From: Neovahlkampfia damariscottae | Lineage: Eukaryota > Heterolobosea > Selenaionea > Neovahlkampfiida > Neovahlkampfiidae | Direction: 5' to 3' | DNA: 64,000 nucleotides | Assembly (NCBI GenBank): GCA_016618085.1 | Contig: JABLTG010000013.1 | Location: 124,001 to 188,000 of the forward strand | Shown here: positions 9,182-19,746 of the stretch, in pieces | Layout: each line of letters begins with the position of its first letter | Position numbering within the stretch: position 1 is the first letter of the stretch | Program-made: the position numbers and the translations under genes | The notes under the pieces: model-generated | What the model was told of the DNA's origin: nothing | What the model saw: the letters and a program-made list of their open reading frames with translations, nothing else | The model's database searches: none

Positions 9182-11605
9182 TTATTTTTTTTTAAATTTT
9201 GATATTTTTGTAACCATACCTGCAGCAATAGTTTTACCTTTAACTCTTAACATAAATCTACCAAAAGCTTTATAATCACTATATAATTCCAAACAAATAG
9301 GTTTATCAGTTTTAAGTTGAATTTCAGCTGTTTCTCCTTTCACTAAAGCTCTTGGTTTTTTTTTTTTAACTTGTAAATTCTTATCTAAAGTTGAATACAA
9401 TTTTGTAACTGTAACTGGAACATTTAAATTTTGATAATGTAAAACACAATCAGTACCAGGTAATATTGGTATATCAAGATCAAATGTAAAAATATGAGCT
9501 CTAAATTTATCTGTAACAGGTATTTTATCATAAACATCACAAACAATTTGACCAACACCCAATGTCATAATATCAACTTTATCTAATCCAATTTCAAGAT
9601 TATCTCCTGCATATGCAACTTTAACAATATTTTTATTTCTTGAAATTGATTTAACAACTGCAGTAACTTGTTCAGGCATTAAAATAATTTTATCATGAAC
9701 TGAAATTGAACCAGTTTCAACTTTTCCAGCAATTGTAATTCCACTTTGCATTGTTTTATAAACATCTGAAATACACATTCTTAATCCTTTGTCAACTGAT
9801 CTTTTTGATGGTTGAATTGAATCAATAATATCAATTAAACATTTTCCTTCATACCAATTGATTTGTTCACTTTTTTTACTTAAATTTTCACCTGTTAAAC
9901 CTGATAAAGGTACAAATTGAACATTTGATAAATTAATTCCATTTGCTTTCATAAATTCTGATAAAAGTGTTTGAATTTCATTAAATCTTTCAATGGACCA
10001 TTCACATTTATCAAGTTTATTAACAGCTACAATATATTTGGAAATACCTAAACTTCTTGATAAAATTAAATGTTCTTTTGTTTGACCACCATCTTGAAAA
10101 CCAGCTTCAAAAGCACCTTTTATTGAATCAACAACTAAAATTGCAAAATCTGCTTGTGTTGTTCCAGTTATCATTTTTGATATAAAATCAGCATGTCCTT
10201 GTCAAAAAATTTGTTTAAAAATATTTTTATCTCTACCTGGAGCATCTAAAATGGTCACAGATTTATTTTTTGTTTCAAAATATTTTACACCAATATCCAT
10301 TGTAATACCTCTATTTCTTTCTTCATCTTGTTGATCCATAACCCAAGCAAAATGAAATGATGATTTACCTTTTTGTTGTGATTCTTTTTCAAATTTATGT
10401 ATATCTCTTTGACTAACAACACCACTTGCATATAAAACATGTCCCATTAAAGTTGATTTTCCTGCGTCAACCTTGTTTTTAGTTTTTTTAAAAAAAACAC
10501 TTACATGACCAATAATAACTACATTTATACGTTTTTTGTCTTTATCTTCTGGTGGTGGTTTCTTTTTTTTATCACTAAATGGGTCAACTGTTGGTGATTT
10601 CAAAACTGGTGATTCTTCTTTTTCCTTTTTTTCTTTTCTATTAAAAAAAAGAGTTTAGAAGAAATGGTAATACTTTTTTTTAACTACAGGTGTATTTTCT
10701 AATTCTTTTGTTAATTTTTGATTTTTTTGTGTTTTTAAAATAATATCATCTGGTGATTCACCTTCAAAATCGAATACAGAAACATCTAAAGGAAGTGTTA
10801 GTTTTACTGGATTTTTATTTAAAAAATTTAAAATGAATTGTGAATTTTGATTTTCTGATTCTGTCAAACATTGACCAAATTCAGAATCATGTAAAGACGA
10901 AACCGGAGTTTTAAAAATTTCGATTTTTTTTAAATCAAGTGGAGGTTTAGATTCTTCTTTGAATGAATCTTCTTCCATTTGAAATGAATTTGAATTTTTT
11001 TTAATTTTTTTTCCTCTTCCAAAACTCAATGGTTGTTTCGTCTTTTCATTTCTTCCAAATTGACCAAATTTTCCAGAATCTAAGAAAATTGTGTTATTAA
11101 ATTGTTCATTAATTTTATAAAGTGTTTGGATATTTTACCTTTATTTGGTGTAGTTATAGTATCACCTGAGTTATTCAAAACTACTATGTTTTGTTGTTTT
11201 CTTGAACTTTGTGATTTTTTGAAACTTTTTTGAAGTTCTTGTGATCTTTTTTTCTTTTCTTCCATTTCTTTTATATTTAAAAGATGATCTAAAGCAGCAT
11301 TTCTATCAAAATGATGGTTGTTTATTTCTTCAACTACTCTGTCTTCAGAAAAATAATTTTCTGTATATTCTTGAACAAATGCTACATCTTCTTTCATTTG
11401 AGCAATTTCATCTTCAGTTTCTTCATAATGTGAGTCGTTGGAAGGTTTATAATCTTTCATGTATCGAGCTTTCATAGAATTGGATAAACTTTGACCATCC
11501 GATTCATAACTACCATATTCATCGTCATAATAATCATCTTTATTTTAAATTTATTTTTTTATTCTCACCATCATAATCAACTGTTTTGTTTCTAATTTTC
11601 GACAT
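9182..11605 (-). CDS. HBS1: Ribosome-rescue GTPase HBS1
   Basis: 741 residues in six exons: complement(join(9182-10197, 10237-10471, 10505-10637, 10674-11079, 11139-11537, 11569-11605)). HBS1 with Pelota splits stalled ribosomes. The N-terminal part has an HBS1_N/UBA-like helix set ([23 protein letters not shown]), then an acidic/basic linker. The G domain has [24 protein letters not shown] and NKLD. The C-terminal barrels show [15 protein letters not shown] and [16 protein letters not shown], closer to HBS1 than to eRF3 or EF1A. Introns are 31, 59, 36, 33 and 39 nt. The 33-nt intron (10472-10504) falls inside the P-loop codons and has no stop, so retention would insert 11 residues into the GTP site. 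ATTGG/CCAAT boxes lie at 11607 and 11627, right before the ATG. Confidence 0.95.
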
Positions 11606-11626
11606 GATTGGTGGGAAATTAATAAA

Positions 11627-11631
11627 CCAAT
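11627..11631 (+). promoter_or_regulatory. CCAAT box upstream of HBS1
   Basis: CCAAT lies 21 nt upstream of the HBS1 ATG, and a second copy in reverse (11607-11611) almost touches the start codon. Evidence is positional recurrence across the window. Confidence 0.45.
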
Positions 11632-11669
11632 CATTTTATCAATAACAAAAGAAAAATGAATGTAGATTT

Positions 11670-13397
11670 TTATTCTTTTAAAATTGAATCTTCATAATTT
11701 TTTATGACAGATGATATTTTATCACAACATAATCCTACTAAACCTTTTTTTGACATCATTTTAATGACTTCAGGTTCTCCTAAAGCACTTCCATAAGACA
11801 TTAACGGAATTTGTGCATCAACAACACTTTCAACCAAACCTTTATCTCTTAATAAAGGTGTACTATCAGATATAATACCTTGAAGATTATTCAGTTGAAC
11901 AAATTTAATAGCTTCTTCAATTGAATTACAACGAGAATCTAGATAAATAGTTTCACCAGCTTCAGTCAAAAAAAAAACTGGAAATGTTGCTTGTTTTGTT
12001 GCTAATAAGATACATAAATCTGGATCAAAACAACTAAAAAATATTTTTCTCTTTTGATGAGCAAAATCAAATACAATTTTTAAAATTGCATCTGCAAAGA
12101 CATTTCTGTCTGTAAATGAATCAAAACCTAATGAAATAGTTTCTTCATACAATGGGTATTTCACTTCAATATCAAAACCTAAATTCTCAGGTAATTTTTC
12201 AAACATCTCTTTAAATGTTGGTATAAAATCATGAACAGGCATCGGGTCAGATTGTGGATAAGTAATATTATTTTTGGTTTTAATAAATTCACTAAATGAT
12301 GTTCTTCTAACTTTATGATCAACTAAACGTTGAACTGTTTCTTCATTTTTGGTAATACCACTTTCATGATCACGAAATGCTTTTTTATGAATTCTTGGAA
12401 TGAATTTTGAGTTTTGAAGATTTTCAAATCTACTTTGATGAATTGGAAGTGTAAATATATTAGATTCATTTAAACAAAGACCAAGTGTAAAATCATGATA
12501 AATGATAGGTTTTTTACACTTTGTTAATTGAACATCAAATTCAACAAAATTTGATTGGCCTTTGTGCGCTTCCATGAATGATAAAATTGTATTTTCAGCT
12601 GCAAATGGTTTCTTTCCAACTGTATTTGTTGTACCAGAACCTCTATGTCCAATAAAAATAAATGGACGATTTAATGAATCTGATTTCCAATCTTTATGTT
12701 TTTTAACATTTCTTAAATTATTGTTTTCATGTCTAAATGGTGTAATAATTAAAAATGGAATGTTAATTTCTCCAATCATTTCAAATGTATCATCAATTAT
12801 TGGTAAATCTATTTTACCTGCACAAGTGAATGGTCGGAATGATTTTGATACGACAACAACTCTACCAATAATTCTGTGTGAAAAAAATTAAATTTCTTTT
12901 GTTGTTTAGAATTACTTTTCTTGTTGTTTTAATATAATTTTGAAATCAATATCTCCAAAATTTTCACTGTAGAATTCCATTAATGGAAAGTTGAAAGTTG
13001 AAGCAGTTTTTTTTCCAGGTTTGAATTCCATTTGAATGTTTTCTAATTTCAAATTTGTTTTTATGTTATCACTATTCATTTTTATAACGTGAACTCCAAA
13101 TTTACAATCTGAAGTCATAGGAATATCAACTTTATCTTTAATCTCTTTTTGTGTTTCAATTTTTCTATTTTCAGCTTCCCATCTAACAGTAACACCTTCC
13201 TTTTTGATTATATATTTGTAAATTAATATTGAACTTGTGATTTTAAGTGATACTTTGAACTCAGAGTTTTCATTTTTTTCCAATTTTTGAGAAAAATTGT
13301 TTTTCCATTTTCCAAGTTCTTCAGATTCACCTAAAATATGCAGTGATTCACCTTTTTCAATTTGGTCACAAGTTGTGGTGAACGTCACTTCCATCAT
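11670..13397 (-). CDS. GPCPD1: Glycerophosphocholine phosphodiesterase (CBM20 plus GDPD)
   Basis: 561 residues in two exons: complement(join(11670-12873, 12916-13397)), with a 42-nt intron. Residues about 1-110 form a CBM20 starch-binding-type domain (GESLHILGESEELGKW, IYKYIIKKEGVTVRWE). After a linker comes a GDPD barrel with the catalytic set: GHRGSG, EFDVQLTK with YHDF, and FDIEVKYP. This order, CBM20 then GDPD, is that of GPCPD1, which cleaves glycerophosphocholine to glycerol-3-phosphate and choline. All metal-binding acids and both histidines are visible. Human GPCPD1 is about 110 residues longer. No signal peptide is present, so it is probably cytosolic. A CCAAT box lies at 13423-13427, 26 nt upstream. 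Confidence 0.93.
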
Positions 13398-13747
13398 GTG
13401 AATTTAACCGACAGTAAAATGACCAATAGGATAAATGAATGCCCGATTTTTAAATTCTTGAACAAGCGAAGAAGAAGTCACTGAAATGATAAATTAATTG
13501 AAAACAAGAAAAAATAGATCTATTCAATCAAGAAATCAACAACTAGAAAAATAGAGTCTGGAAAGTGAATTTATTTTCTCAAAATAAATCTCTGTTTTTT
13601 GATTGAATCTTTCACTTTGTTTTCTTATATTCACTAATTTATTATCCACGCCTTATCCTAAAAAATGCTCAAAATTGCCAACATTGAAATAAAATGATCC
13701 ATCAACTGTTTGTCTTGTTGATATTGATTAGACAACCAAATATATAT
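13398..13747. other. Intergenic stretch with several inverted repeats
   Basis: 350 nt between GPCPD1 and the first tRNA-Pro. There is no open frame. It contains a perfect 9-bp hairpin with a 3-nt loop at 13569-13589 and two longer-range inverted pairs: ATTCAATCAA (13523-13532) with TTGATTGAAT (13599-13608), and AAAGTGAA (13562-13569) with TTCACTTT (13611-13618). The two long-range pairs cross, so they cannot all form in a simple fold. It may be a structured RNA or chance in AT-rich DNA. Confidence 0.35.
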
Positions 13748-13819
13748 GGGAGTTTGGTCTAGTGGTATGATTCTCGCTTTGGGTGCGAGAGGTCCGGGGT
13801 TCAATTCCCCGAACTCCCC
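13748..13819 (+). tRNA. tRNA-Pro (UGG)
   Basis: 72 nt, no intron. The acceptor stem GGGAGTT pairs with AACTCCC and is followed by C as the discriminator. The anticodon arm is TCTCGC-TTTGGGT-GCGAGA, giving anticodon TGG. The T arm is CCGGGG-TTCAATT-CCCCG. The D-arm sequence TGGTCTAGTGGTATGAT is the A-box of eukaryotic tRNA-Pro. A near copy lies in reverse at 15029-15100. Confidence 0.97.
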
Positions 13820-13913
13820 TAATTTTTTTCAAAAAATTCTTGAAATTGAAGAAAAAAACAAAATCTGTTGGATCAATATGGATGATATAAAGCTAAAAGA
13901 AAGTGTTTAATTT

Positions 13914-14911
13914 TTATCCATAAACCCAATCCGGCTCTTTTCTGCACTCCAATGGTGAAGGTGTCATGGCAATAACATCTCCAGCTCTCTGAATATCATT
14001 TGCATCATAAACACCTCCAACTATTTCTTTATAAAATCTTCGAGTTGGAAATGGTTTTCCACCCCATAGTTTACAATGATGAGAATCATGAGAAATAAGA
14101 TTGTGTTTAACTTTTGGATAAACAATTCTGTTCATCAAATTCATATCTTCAACATAGACATCTCGATTCCAACCTTTTGATAATTCTACTAAATTTGGAA
14201 CTGAAAATTTTGAATTAAAATTGTGATTTGGTATTACCTGAACCTTTAGTTGCTCCCCATAAACCACCTATATTTAATTATAAATTAACTTTTTTTTACC
14301 TAAGAAAGGATTGTTGTGATGAGGATGATCCCTGATTGAATGAACACCTTTACCACTTTCTATCCATTCATCCACAGCGAATTTCTCACGAAGACCTAAT
14401 CTTGAATCTGTATCTCTAACAATATATCTATATATTTGTTAAAGTTTTGATTTTTTGACTCACCTATCTACAGTTGGATCTGCTGACACAAAAAATCTCC
14501 AAAACATGCCTCGTATTGCTCCTCCGTATATTTTATTGTCGACAAATACAATTTCGGCTCCTTTTTTCTTTAATTTTTCGATAACGTCCTTTGGCACAGT
14601 ATTGTCAACATAAAACCGACATTTCCAGTCTGGATAAATTTGTTGTTGTAGTTCCACATTTCTTATCGCACCAAAAGTGTACTAAGGATTTTTAAACAGT
14701 TTTTTGTTACTTTAGGATCTTTTCCATACAGTCCAAAGGATATTATTCGGGTTTCTTTTTTTGTTGACACAATTTTTGTAACATTTGTTGATTTTGGATA
14801 AACTGCTCGAAAAGTATAGTGATAACAATAAAAGTGTTGGTATCCTATCACCAAAAACAATAATGTTACAACAACCAACAAACTAACAACAACGTACAAA
14901 AGCTTTTTCAT
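13914..14911 (-). CDS. Type II membrane glycosyltransferase-like protein
   Basis: 286 residues in five exons: complement(join(13914-14200, 14238-14267, 14300-14427, 14464-14678, 14711-14911)), with introns of 37, 32, 36 and 32 nt. The ATG at 14911 is chosen because the longer frame begins with TTG. An N-terminal membrane helix (LLYVVVSLLVVVTLLFLVIGY) predicts a type II Golgi protein. The lumenal part keeps a recognisable pattern: FGLYGKDPKY, QIYPDWKCRFYVD, MFWRFFVSADPTVDRYIVRDTDSRL, IRDHPHH and GGLWGA. I recall this family from many protists and large algal viruses as putative glycosyltransferases, with RDTDSRL as the likely DxD-type nucleotide-sugar site. Its substrate is unknown. The 30-nt exon (14238-14267) is notably small. 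The gene lies between two inverted tRNA-Pro genes. Confidence 0.85.
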
Positions 14912-15028
14912 CCTCCAATAAAACCCTTCAAACAAAAATTCCAACGGAAAAGTTAATGAAACAACTTTAACTTGAGCAACTGTTTGAAATACAGTTCCAA
15001 ATGTCTCTTCAAAAAAATCAAAAATGTA

Positions 15029-15100
15029 GGGGAGTTCCGAGAATTGAACTCGGGACCTCTCGCACCCAAAACGAGAATCATACCACTAGACCAAACTCCC
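15029..15100 (-). tRNA. tRNA-Pro (UGG), second copy
   Basis: 72 nt on the minus strand with the same acceptor stem and anticodon TGG as the copy at 13748. It differs from that copy at five positions. Four are two compensating base-pair changes in the T stem, and one turns a C-G into a U-G pair in the anticodon stem. Both copies should therefore fold and function. Confidence 0.96.
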
Positions 15101-15288
15101 TGAGTTGATCAAGGATGAAATGCAGAATATTTTGAAAATTTGAAGTGAAAGAGTTTCTGAAAGAGGAAGATGGTTTGATTGGAGGAACTGAATTAAATAA
15201 GTAGTCAATATCAGGAAATGAAACTGAGAAATACTCTCTTTTGTTGAACAAGAAGAATTTTCAATACAAAATGTGAAAAAAAATTGGA

Positions 15289-15293
15289 CCAAT
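15289..15293 (+). promoter_or_regulatory. CCAAT box upstream of the TerD-C2 gene
   Basis: ATTGG (15283-15287) and CCAAT (15289-15293) stand side by side 15 nt upstream of the ATG at 15309. This is the back-to-back form also seen at 18621-18630. Confidence 0.5.
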
Positions 15294-15308
15294 CAGAAAA
15301 AGAAAAAG

Positions 15309-17022
15309 ATGGAAGTAAAACGTTTACAAAAAGCTGAAGGAATACAAATTGGATGTTCTCAAATGAAAGTAGGACTTCAATGGGATATCTTTGAAGGTCA
15401 ACAAGAAGTTGATTTGGATGCTTCATGTGTTCTCTTTGATGATTTTGGAAGAATTCTTGATGCAGCTTTTTATAACCAAAAAGAAACTGAAGATAAAAGT
15501 GTAACTCATTCAGGTGACTGTAAAGATGGAAAAATAGAAGGTGATGATGAGTTTATAATTATTGATTTCACAAAAATGAGTCAAAAAGTTAAAGCAATTG
15601 TTATTGTACTTAATGCTTATCAAGGAGGTGATTTTTCAAATGTTGAAACAGCCAAAGCAAATGTATCAGATACTCACATAAACCAACCGATAGTGTCTAT
15701 GTCATTGGCAAGAAAAGGAAAACACACAGGTTGAAAAAAAAAAATTAATTCTTTTTGTTAAAGGTTTAATTATGTGTACAATCTTCAGAGATGATTTTAA
15801 AAATTGGCATATAAAAAATATTGACCGAGTTTGTGGTGGAAAAAACTTTCAAGAAGTTGAATTTGAAATGAAAGAAGAATTATATTTTCTTATACCTCCA
15901 GAAATCATGGGTGAAGTTAAATATGATCCAAATTCACAAAAATCATTCAATATGAAAAAAGAACAAGTGTTAAATATTCCACAAGGAATGTATTCTGTTG
16001 GTCTTGGATGGGATTCAAAATGTGATTTAGATGCGTCTGTTGGTTTACTTGATGCGGAAGGAAAATATCATGAATTTATTTATTATGGTGCAAAGGTTAG
16101 TAAAGATAAATCTGTGAAACATTCCGGTGATAATCGAACTGGAGATGGTTCAGGAGATGATGAAACTATTCATGTCAATTTATCAAAGCTCAATAAAGCA
16201 TATACAAGAGTTATTTTTGTTGTAACAATTTATAGCAAAGGTTTCTCATTTCAAAACGTTAAAGGTGCTTATATTAGATTAATTGATCAAGCAAAAAAAA
16301 AAGAAATGTGTCGATATAAATTATCAGGAAGTTATTCATCAAATGGAATGATTATGTCATCCATTTTCAGAAATCCAAATTCAAATCAATGGAAATTCAA
16401 AGCAATTGGAGAATCAGCACAAGGACATACTATATTTGATTTGAAAAGTATCTTATTACAAGGAAAAGTTAAAAAACCAAAACCACAAGGAGATGTGTCT
16501 CAAAAAATTTCACAATTGAAAAAAGTAATTGAAGAAGAAGAAAAAAAGAACATATCTTTAATCAAAGCATTTGCTACAAATTGTGACAAAAAGGATGTTT
16601 TCAGTTTAAGTGATCCTTATTATATCTTAACGATAAATGGGAAAAAAATTTATCAAAGTGAAGCTATTGATAATACACTTGACCCAAAATGGAAGTCAGT
16701 GAATGTTGGAGTTGGTGATAAAAGTGGTGAATGTGATGTCAAAGTCTGGGATCACAATTCAGTTATGAAACATTCATTTATTGGTGAATGCAAATTTAGA
16801 CTCTCAGAAGTTTATGGTCATAAAAATGAAGTCAAGTTTGATTTGATAAATACCAAGAAAAAAGGAAATCAAGTCGCAGGTCAATTTTATATTTCCATTA
16901 ATCATTTTGACAACAAAACAAAACATCAACAACTTAAAGATTTAGAAGTTTGTCAGAAACAATATGACTTAGATATGAAAGAATACAATTCAGGCAGTTT
17001 TATCGAATTTTTTGAAGCTTAA
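15309..17022 (+). CDS. Tandem TerD-domain protein with a C-terminal C2 domain
   Basis: 559 residues in two exons, join(15309-15729, 15764-17022), with a 34-nt intron. Two TerD domains follow each other. The first has VDLDASCVLFDD and KSVTHSGDCKDG..GDDE, the second CDLDASVGLLD and KSVKHSGDNRTG.GSGDDE. These DLDAS and GDDE acids are the Ca2+-binding residues of the family, named for bacterial tellurite resistance and also found in Dictyostelium cAMP-binding CapA/B proteins. Residues about 405-530 form a C2 domain (FSLSDPYYILTINGKK, DNTLDPKW, VKVWDHNSVMKHSFIG), with acids placed to bind Ca2+ and membranes. A Ca2+-responsive membrane or stress role is inferred. The stop is 2 nt from that of the convergent gene at 17025. 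Confidence 0.9.
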
Positions 17023-17024
17023 AT

Positions 17025-18608
17025 TTATTTATTTTTGTAATAAAAATTAGAAAGGAAATTGAAATTCACATTTTTAAGCGAATTCGATTCTTTTTGCAAA
17101 TATGATTCTCTCATGTTTGATTGAGGGAAGATATAAGTTGGAATTGAATTTACAAAAAATTCTGGTTCTTCAATTGTCATTAAATCTAATCTTAAACTAC
17201 AACTATTTTCACCATTATCACAAGTACCATGAAATTCAATTTTGCCTTTCTCTAAATCTAAATTTTGTGATGTCACTTTCATTTCAAGTGAACAGCTATC
17301 TAATTTCTTCAAATAAATCAATTGATATAGTTGAGAAATATTGATTAAATTGTTTGTGATGAATCTGTCAAGTTGTGGATAAAAAATATTTGGTTTAAGG
17401 TTCACATGTTTATATCCAAAATCAATGTTGATGAATTCTCCAGCAGAAAGTCTAAATTTTGATTTGAGAAATCTATCAATTTTCACAATCACGAATTTTT
17501 TGACTTCGTCAAACTTGATCTCGATTTGGAAGTTTCTTGAAGGAGTAAACGACAATGCCGTGATAGTAGAATCAATAACGTTAAAGTCTTCATCTAAAAT
17601 TGAATTAAAATATATGGTAGCTGGTTTTTTATGATAAATTTTTGGAATCAAACGAAAATCATCCTGTTTGAAAAAATAGAATTCTTTGCTGTTCAAGTGA
17701 CTAAATTCAATGAAAGAATCTTTGAATTTGATGCCATTTTGATCTTCCTTGAAGTTGATTTTTGAATTTAAAACTCCTTTTATGCTGAAAGTAAAAGTAG
17801 TTTTCCCTCCTTCTTCTATCGAACCTTCTAACAATTTCAATTTTAGATTGTTTATTTTTATTTCATGTTCTTTTGATTTAAATCTCATTTTTTGAATTTC
17901 CAATTTATCTTCATTCAATGAGTAATAAAATTCGACTACTGAAATCATTGAAGCTTTTTCTGTTCTATCAGTTATCTTTTTACAAAGGTCAGAACGATGC
18001 CCAACTAACTCAAAAAATTCCGAAAGGTTAGTCACTTCAAAGTCAATAGTTGAGTTTCTATCATAGAGTAATCCAAATTCTACTGAATCAGTAAGAGATT
18101 CTGAAGCCATCCAGTGATACTCTGTTTCGAATTCTGTTCCAAAAATACCAATATTTAAATACAATACAAAAGAAAAAATGAACCCAAAATGAGCACCTTC
18201 TCCATCAACATACTTTGAATTATGTGCAAATGTACTCATTATTATATCTAAAGAATCGAATTTCATCACATAATCATTAGTTTTAATTTCAATGGTCTTT
18301 TCAAATTCAAGTGTCAGTTTGATATCATCAGGTTCAATTGTCTTTCTTTCTAGCACTGATTTTTGTTCATAATCTAACCCTCTCTTATCTATTTCATATT
18401 CTTTGCGATTTTCTAATCTTGAAAATTTTGTGAGTTTTTTTATTTCTATCTCTTGAAATGAAACAAACGAGAAAGTAGGCATTGGTGCTTCTATCTTAGA
18501 TAAAAATGTTGTTAATCCACAAGGAGTTGTAAATGTGATTGTGTCATTACAAGTCGTATGGTTAAAACTCTTCAGAGCCTTAAGGACATGTAAAAGTGAA
18601 GCCATCAC
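17025..18608 (-). CDS. Conserved-looking protein of unknown family, 527 residues
   Basis: A single 527-codon exon with coding-like composition throughout, so I take it as a real gene. The N-terminal 60 residues (LLHVLKALKSFNHTTCNDTI, then GLTTFLSK) faintly recall the strand pattern of sliding-clamp proteins such as Rad9, but I would not assert that. No signal peptide or membrane helix stands out; the rest is rich in alternating beta-type segments and charged residues. The ATG at 18608 is followed by a second Met. The upstream palindrome ATTGGCCAAT (18621-18630) supports this start. The 3' end overlaps the transcript of the TerD gene, with only 2 nt between stop codons. Confidence 0.65.
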   Translation of the reverse strand: MMASLLHVLKALKSFNHTTCNDTITFTTPCGLTTFLSKIEAPMPTFSFVSFQEIEIKKLTKFSRLENRKEYEIDKRGLDYEQKSVLERKTIEPDDIKLTLEFEKTIEIKTNDYVMKFDSLDIIMSTFAHNSKYVDGEGAHFGFIFSFVLYLNIGIFGTEFETEYHWMASESLTDSVEFGLLYDRNSTIDFEVTNLSEFFELVGHRSDLCKKITDRTEKASMISVVEFYYSLNEDKLEIQKMRFKSKEHEIKINNLKLKLLEGSIEEGGKTTFTFSIKGVLNSKINFKEDQNGIKFKDSFIEFSHLNSKEFYFFKQDDFRLIPKIYHKKPATIYFNSILDEDFNVIDSTITALSFTPSRNFQIEIKFDEVKKFVIVKIDRFLKSKFRLSAGEFINIDFGYKHVNLKPNIFYPQLDRFITNNLINISQLYQLIYLKKLDSCSLEMKVTSQNLDLEKGKIEFHGTCDNGENSCSLRLDLMTIEEPEFFVNSIPTYIFPQSNMRESYLQKESNSLKNVNFNFLSNFYYKNK

Positions 18609-18620
18609 TGAAGTAATCTA

Positions 18621-18630
18621 ATTGGCCAAT
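18621..18630. promoter_or_regulatory. Palindromic double CCAAT box (ATTGGCCAAT)
   Basis: A 10-nt palindrome combining ATTGG and CCAAT, 12 nt upstream of the start at 18608. Further copies at 18720-18724 and 18742-18746 serve the divergent nuclease gene at 18762, so this looks like a shared bidirectional promoter. Confidence 0.5.
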
Positions 18631-18761
18631 TTCAAAAAGAGTCAAAAAAATATAAAAGACTCGGTTCAATAAAATCACTTTTATTAGTGAACAATTTTTT
18701 CCGTTAAAACAAAAATCCACCAATCATTCTTTACAAATTTGATTGGTTGCAAAGAAAGAAA

Positions 18762-19746
18762 ATGAAGTTTGCTATTTGCCTCACGTTACTTTTCTTTGTT
18801 TACTTTACATTTGCTGACATATCAGACACAGTAATAAATAAAAGAAGAGAAGCTTTCCAAAAATTAAGTGACAAACAAAAAGAAGAAAAGATGAAAACTT
18901 CAGTAGCAAAGTATTTGAAAAAATACCCAAAAACCTCTGCTAAAGAAGCTTCATATTTTGTAGGAGCACAATACTATTCAAGTTTATCCGCTAAAAGTAT
19001 TATTGAAATGTACAAATCAACATTCAAAAAAAATGACAGACAAGAGTGTTATAACAAATGTGCACTTCAACATCAAATGTGTACTGTTAGATGTTTAATG
19101 GTACCTGATAGAAAAAAATGTGAAGAACAATGTGATTTGACAATTAAAGCGTGCAACAAAATTTGTAATGATAAATACCCTTTTTTTACAGAAAAAAAAA
19201 TCAAAGGAACCAATGTTGTAGTTAGAAAATTTAAAAATTATGAAGTCTATTTTGATCAAGTAAGAGCTCATGCCATCAATTCAACACAATGGGGCTGGAT
19301 TGATAATCCAGGTAAAAAAAAAAAAAAAAGTCCATTAACTATAAATAGGTGACAGACCAAATTGGAGAAATGATCCATATTCAAGAATTAAACATACAGA
19401 TTATATTGGAGTTGGATATGATCGAGGACATCTTTCACCATACAATATTCTTGGCTACGATTCAATGAATATCATTAATGCAGTTCCTCAACTCCCATGC
19501 CACAATAGAGGCGTTTGGGGTCAATTTGAAGACTTTGTTGAAAAGAATTACAAAGGTGAAAAAGTTGTTACACTTGCTTTATATGAAAATAATGACAAAT
19601 TGGATACTGCAAATGGTCCTCTTTATATTCCAACCAAATTCTGCAAAGTTATAAGAGGAAAGAAACATTGTATGATTCACGATGAAAAAGTTTGTGGTAT
19701 CAAATGGTGTGATTCATTAGTTCCAAAAATTGTCAGTTCTTGTTAA
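18762..19746 (+). CDS. Secreted DNA/RNA non-specific endonuclease (DRGH family)
   Basis: 315 residues in two exons, join(18762-19311, 19349-19746), with a 37-nt intron that has a 15-A run. The signal peptide is MKFAICLTLLFFVYFTFA. A Cys-rich middle part (CYNKCALQHQMCTVRC, CEEQCDLTIKACNKIC) precedes the nuclease core. The core holds YDRGHLSPYNILG, the DRGH motif whose His is the general base, and an Asn-rich NIINAVPQ element in the position of the metal-binding Asn. Further cysteines near the end suit an extracellular fold. Members degrade any nucleic acid; here it may serve feeding on bacteria or phosphate scavenging (inference). The ATG at 18762 is preferred over upstream non-ATG codons, with ATTGG 15 nt before it. 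Confidence 0.85.

Noticed and set aside
9182-11605. eRF3 or EF1A instead of HBS1
   Set aside because: The UBA-like N-terminal part and HBS1-specific C-terminal wording fit HBS1; there is no PAM2 or GGQ-partner feature of eRF3.
14912-14944. Longer N-terminus of the glycosyltransferase-like protein
   Set aside because: It would start at TTG; the ATG at 14911 directly precedes the membrane anchor and follows a CCAAT box.
17102-17634. Plus-strand frames opposite the 527-residue orphan
   Set aside because: Short, hydrophobic shadow frames of the minus-strand gene without start context.
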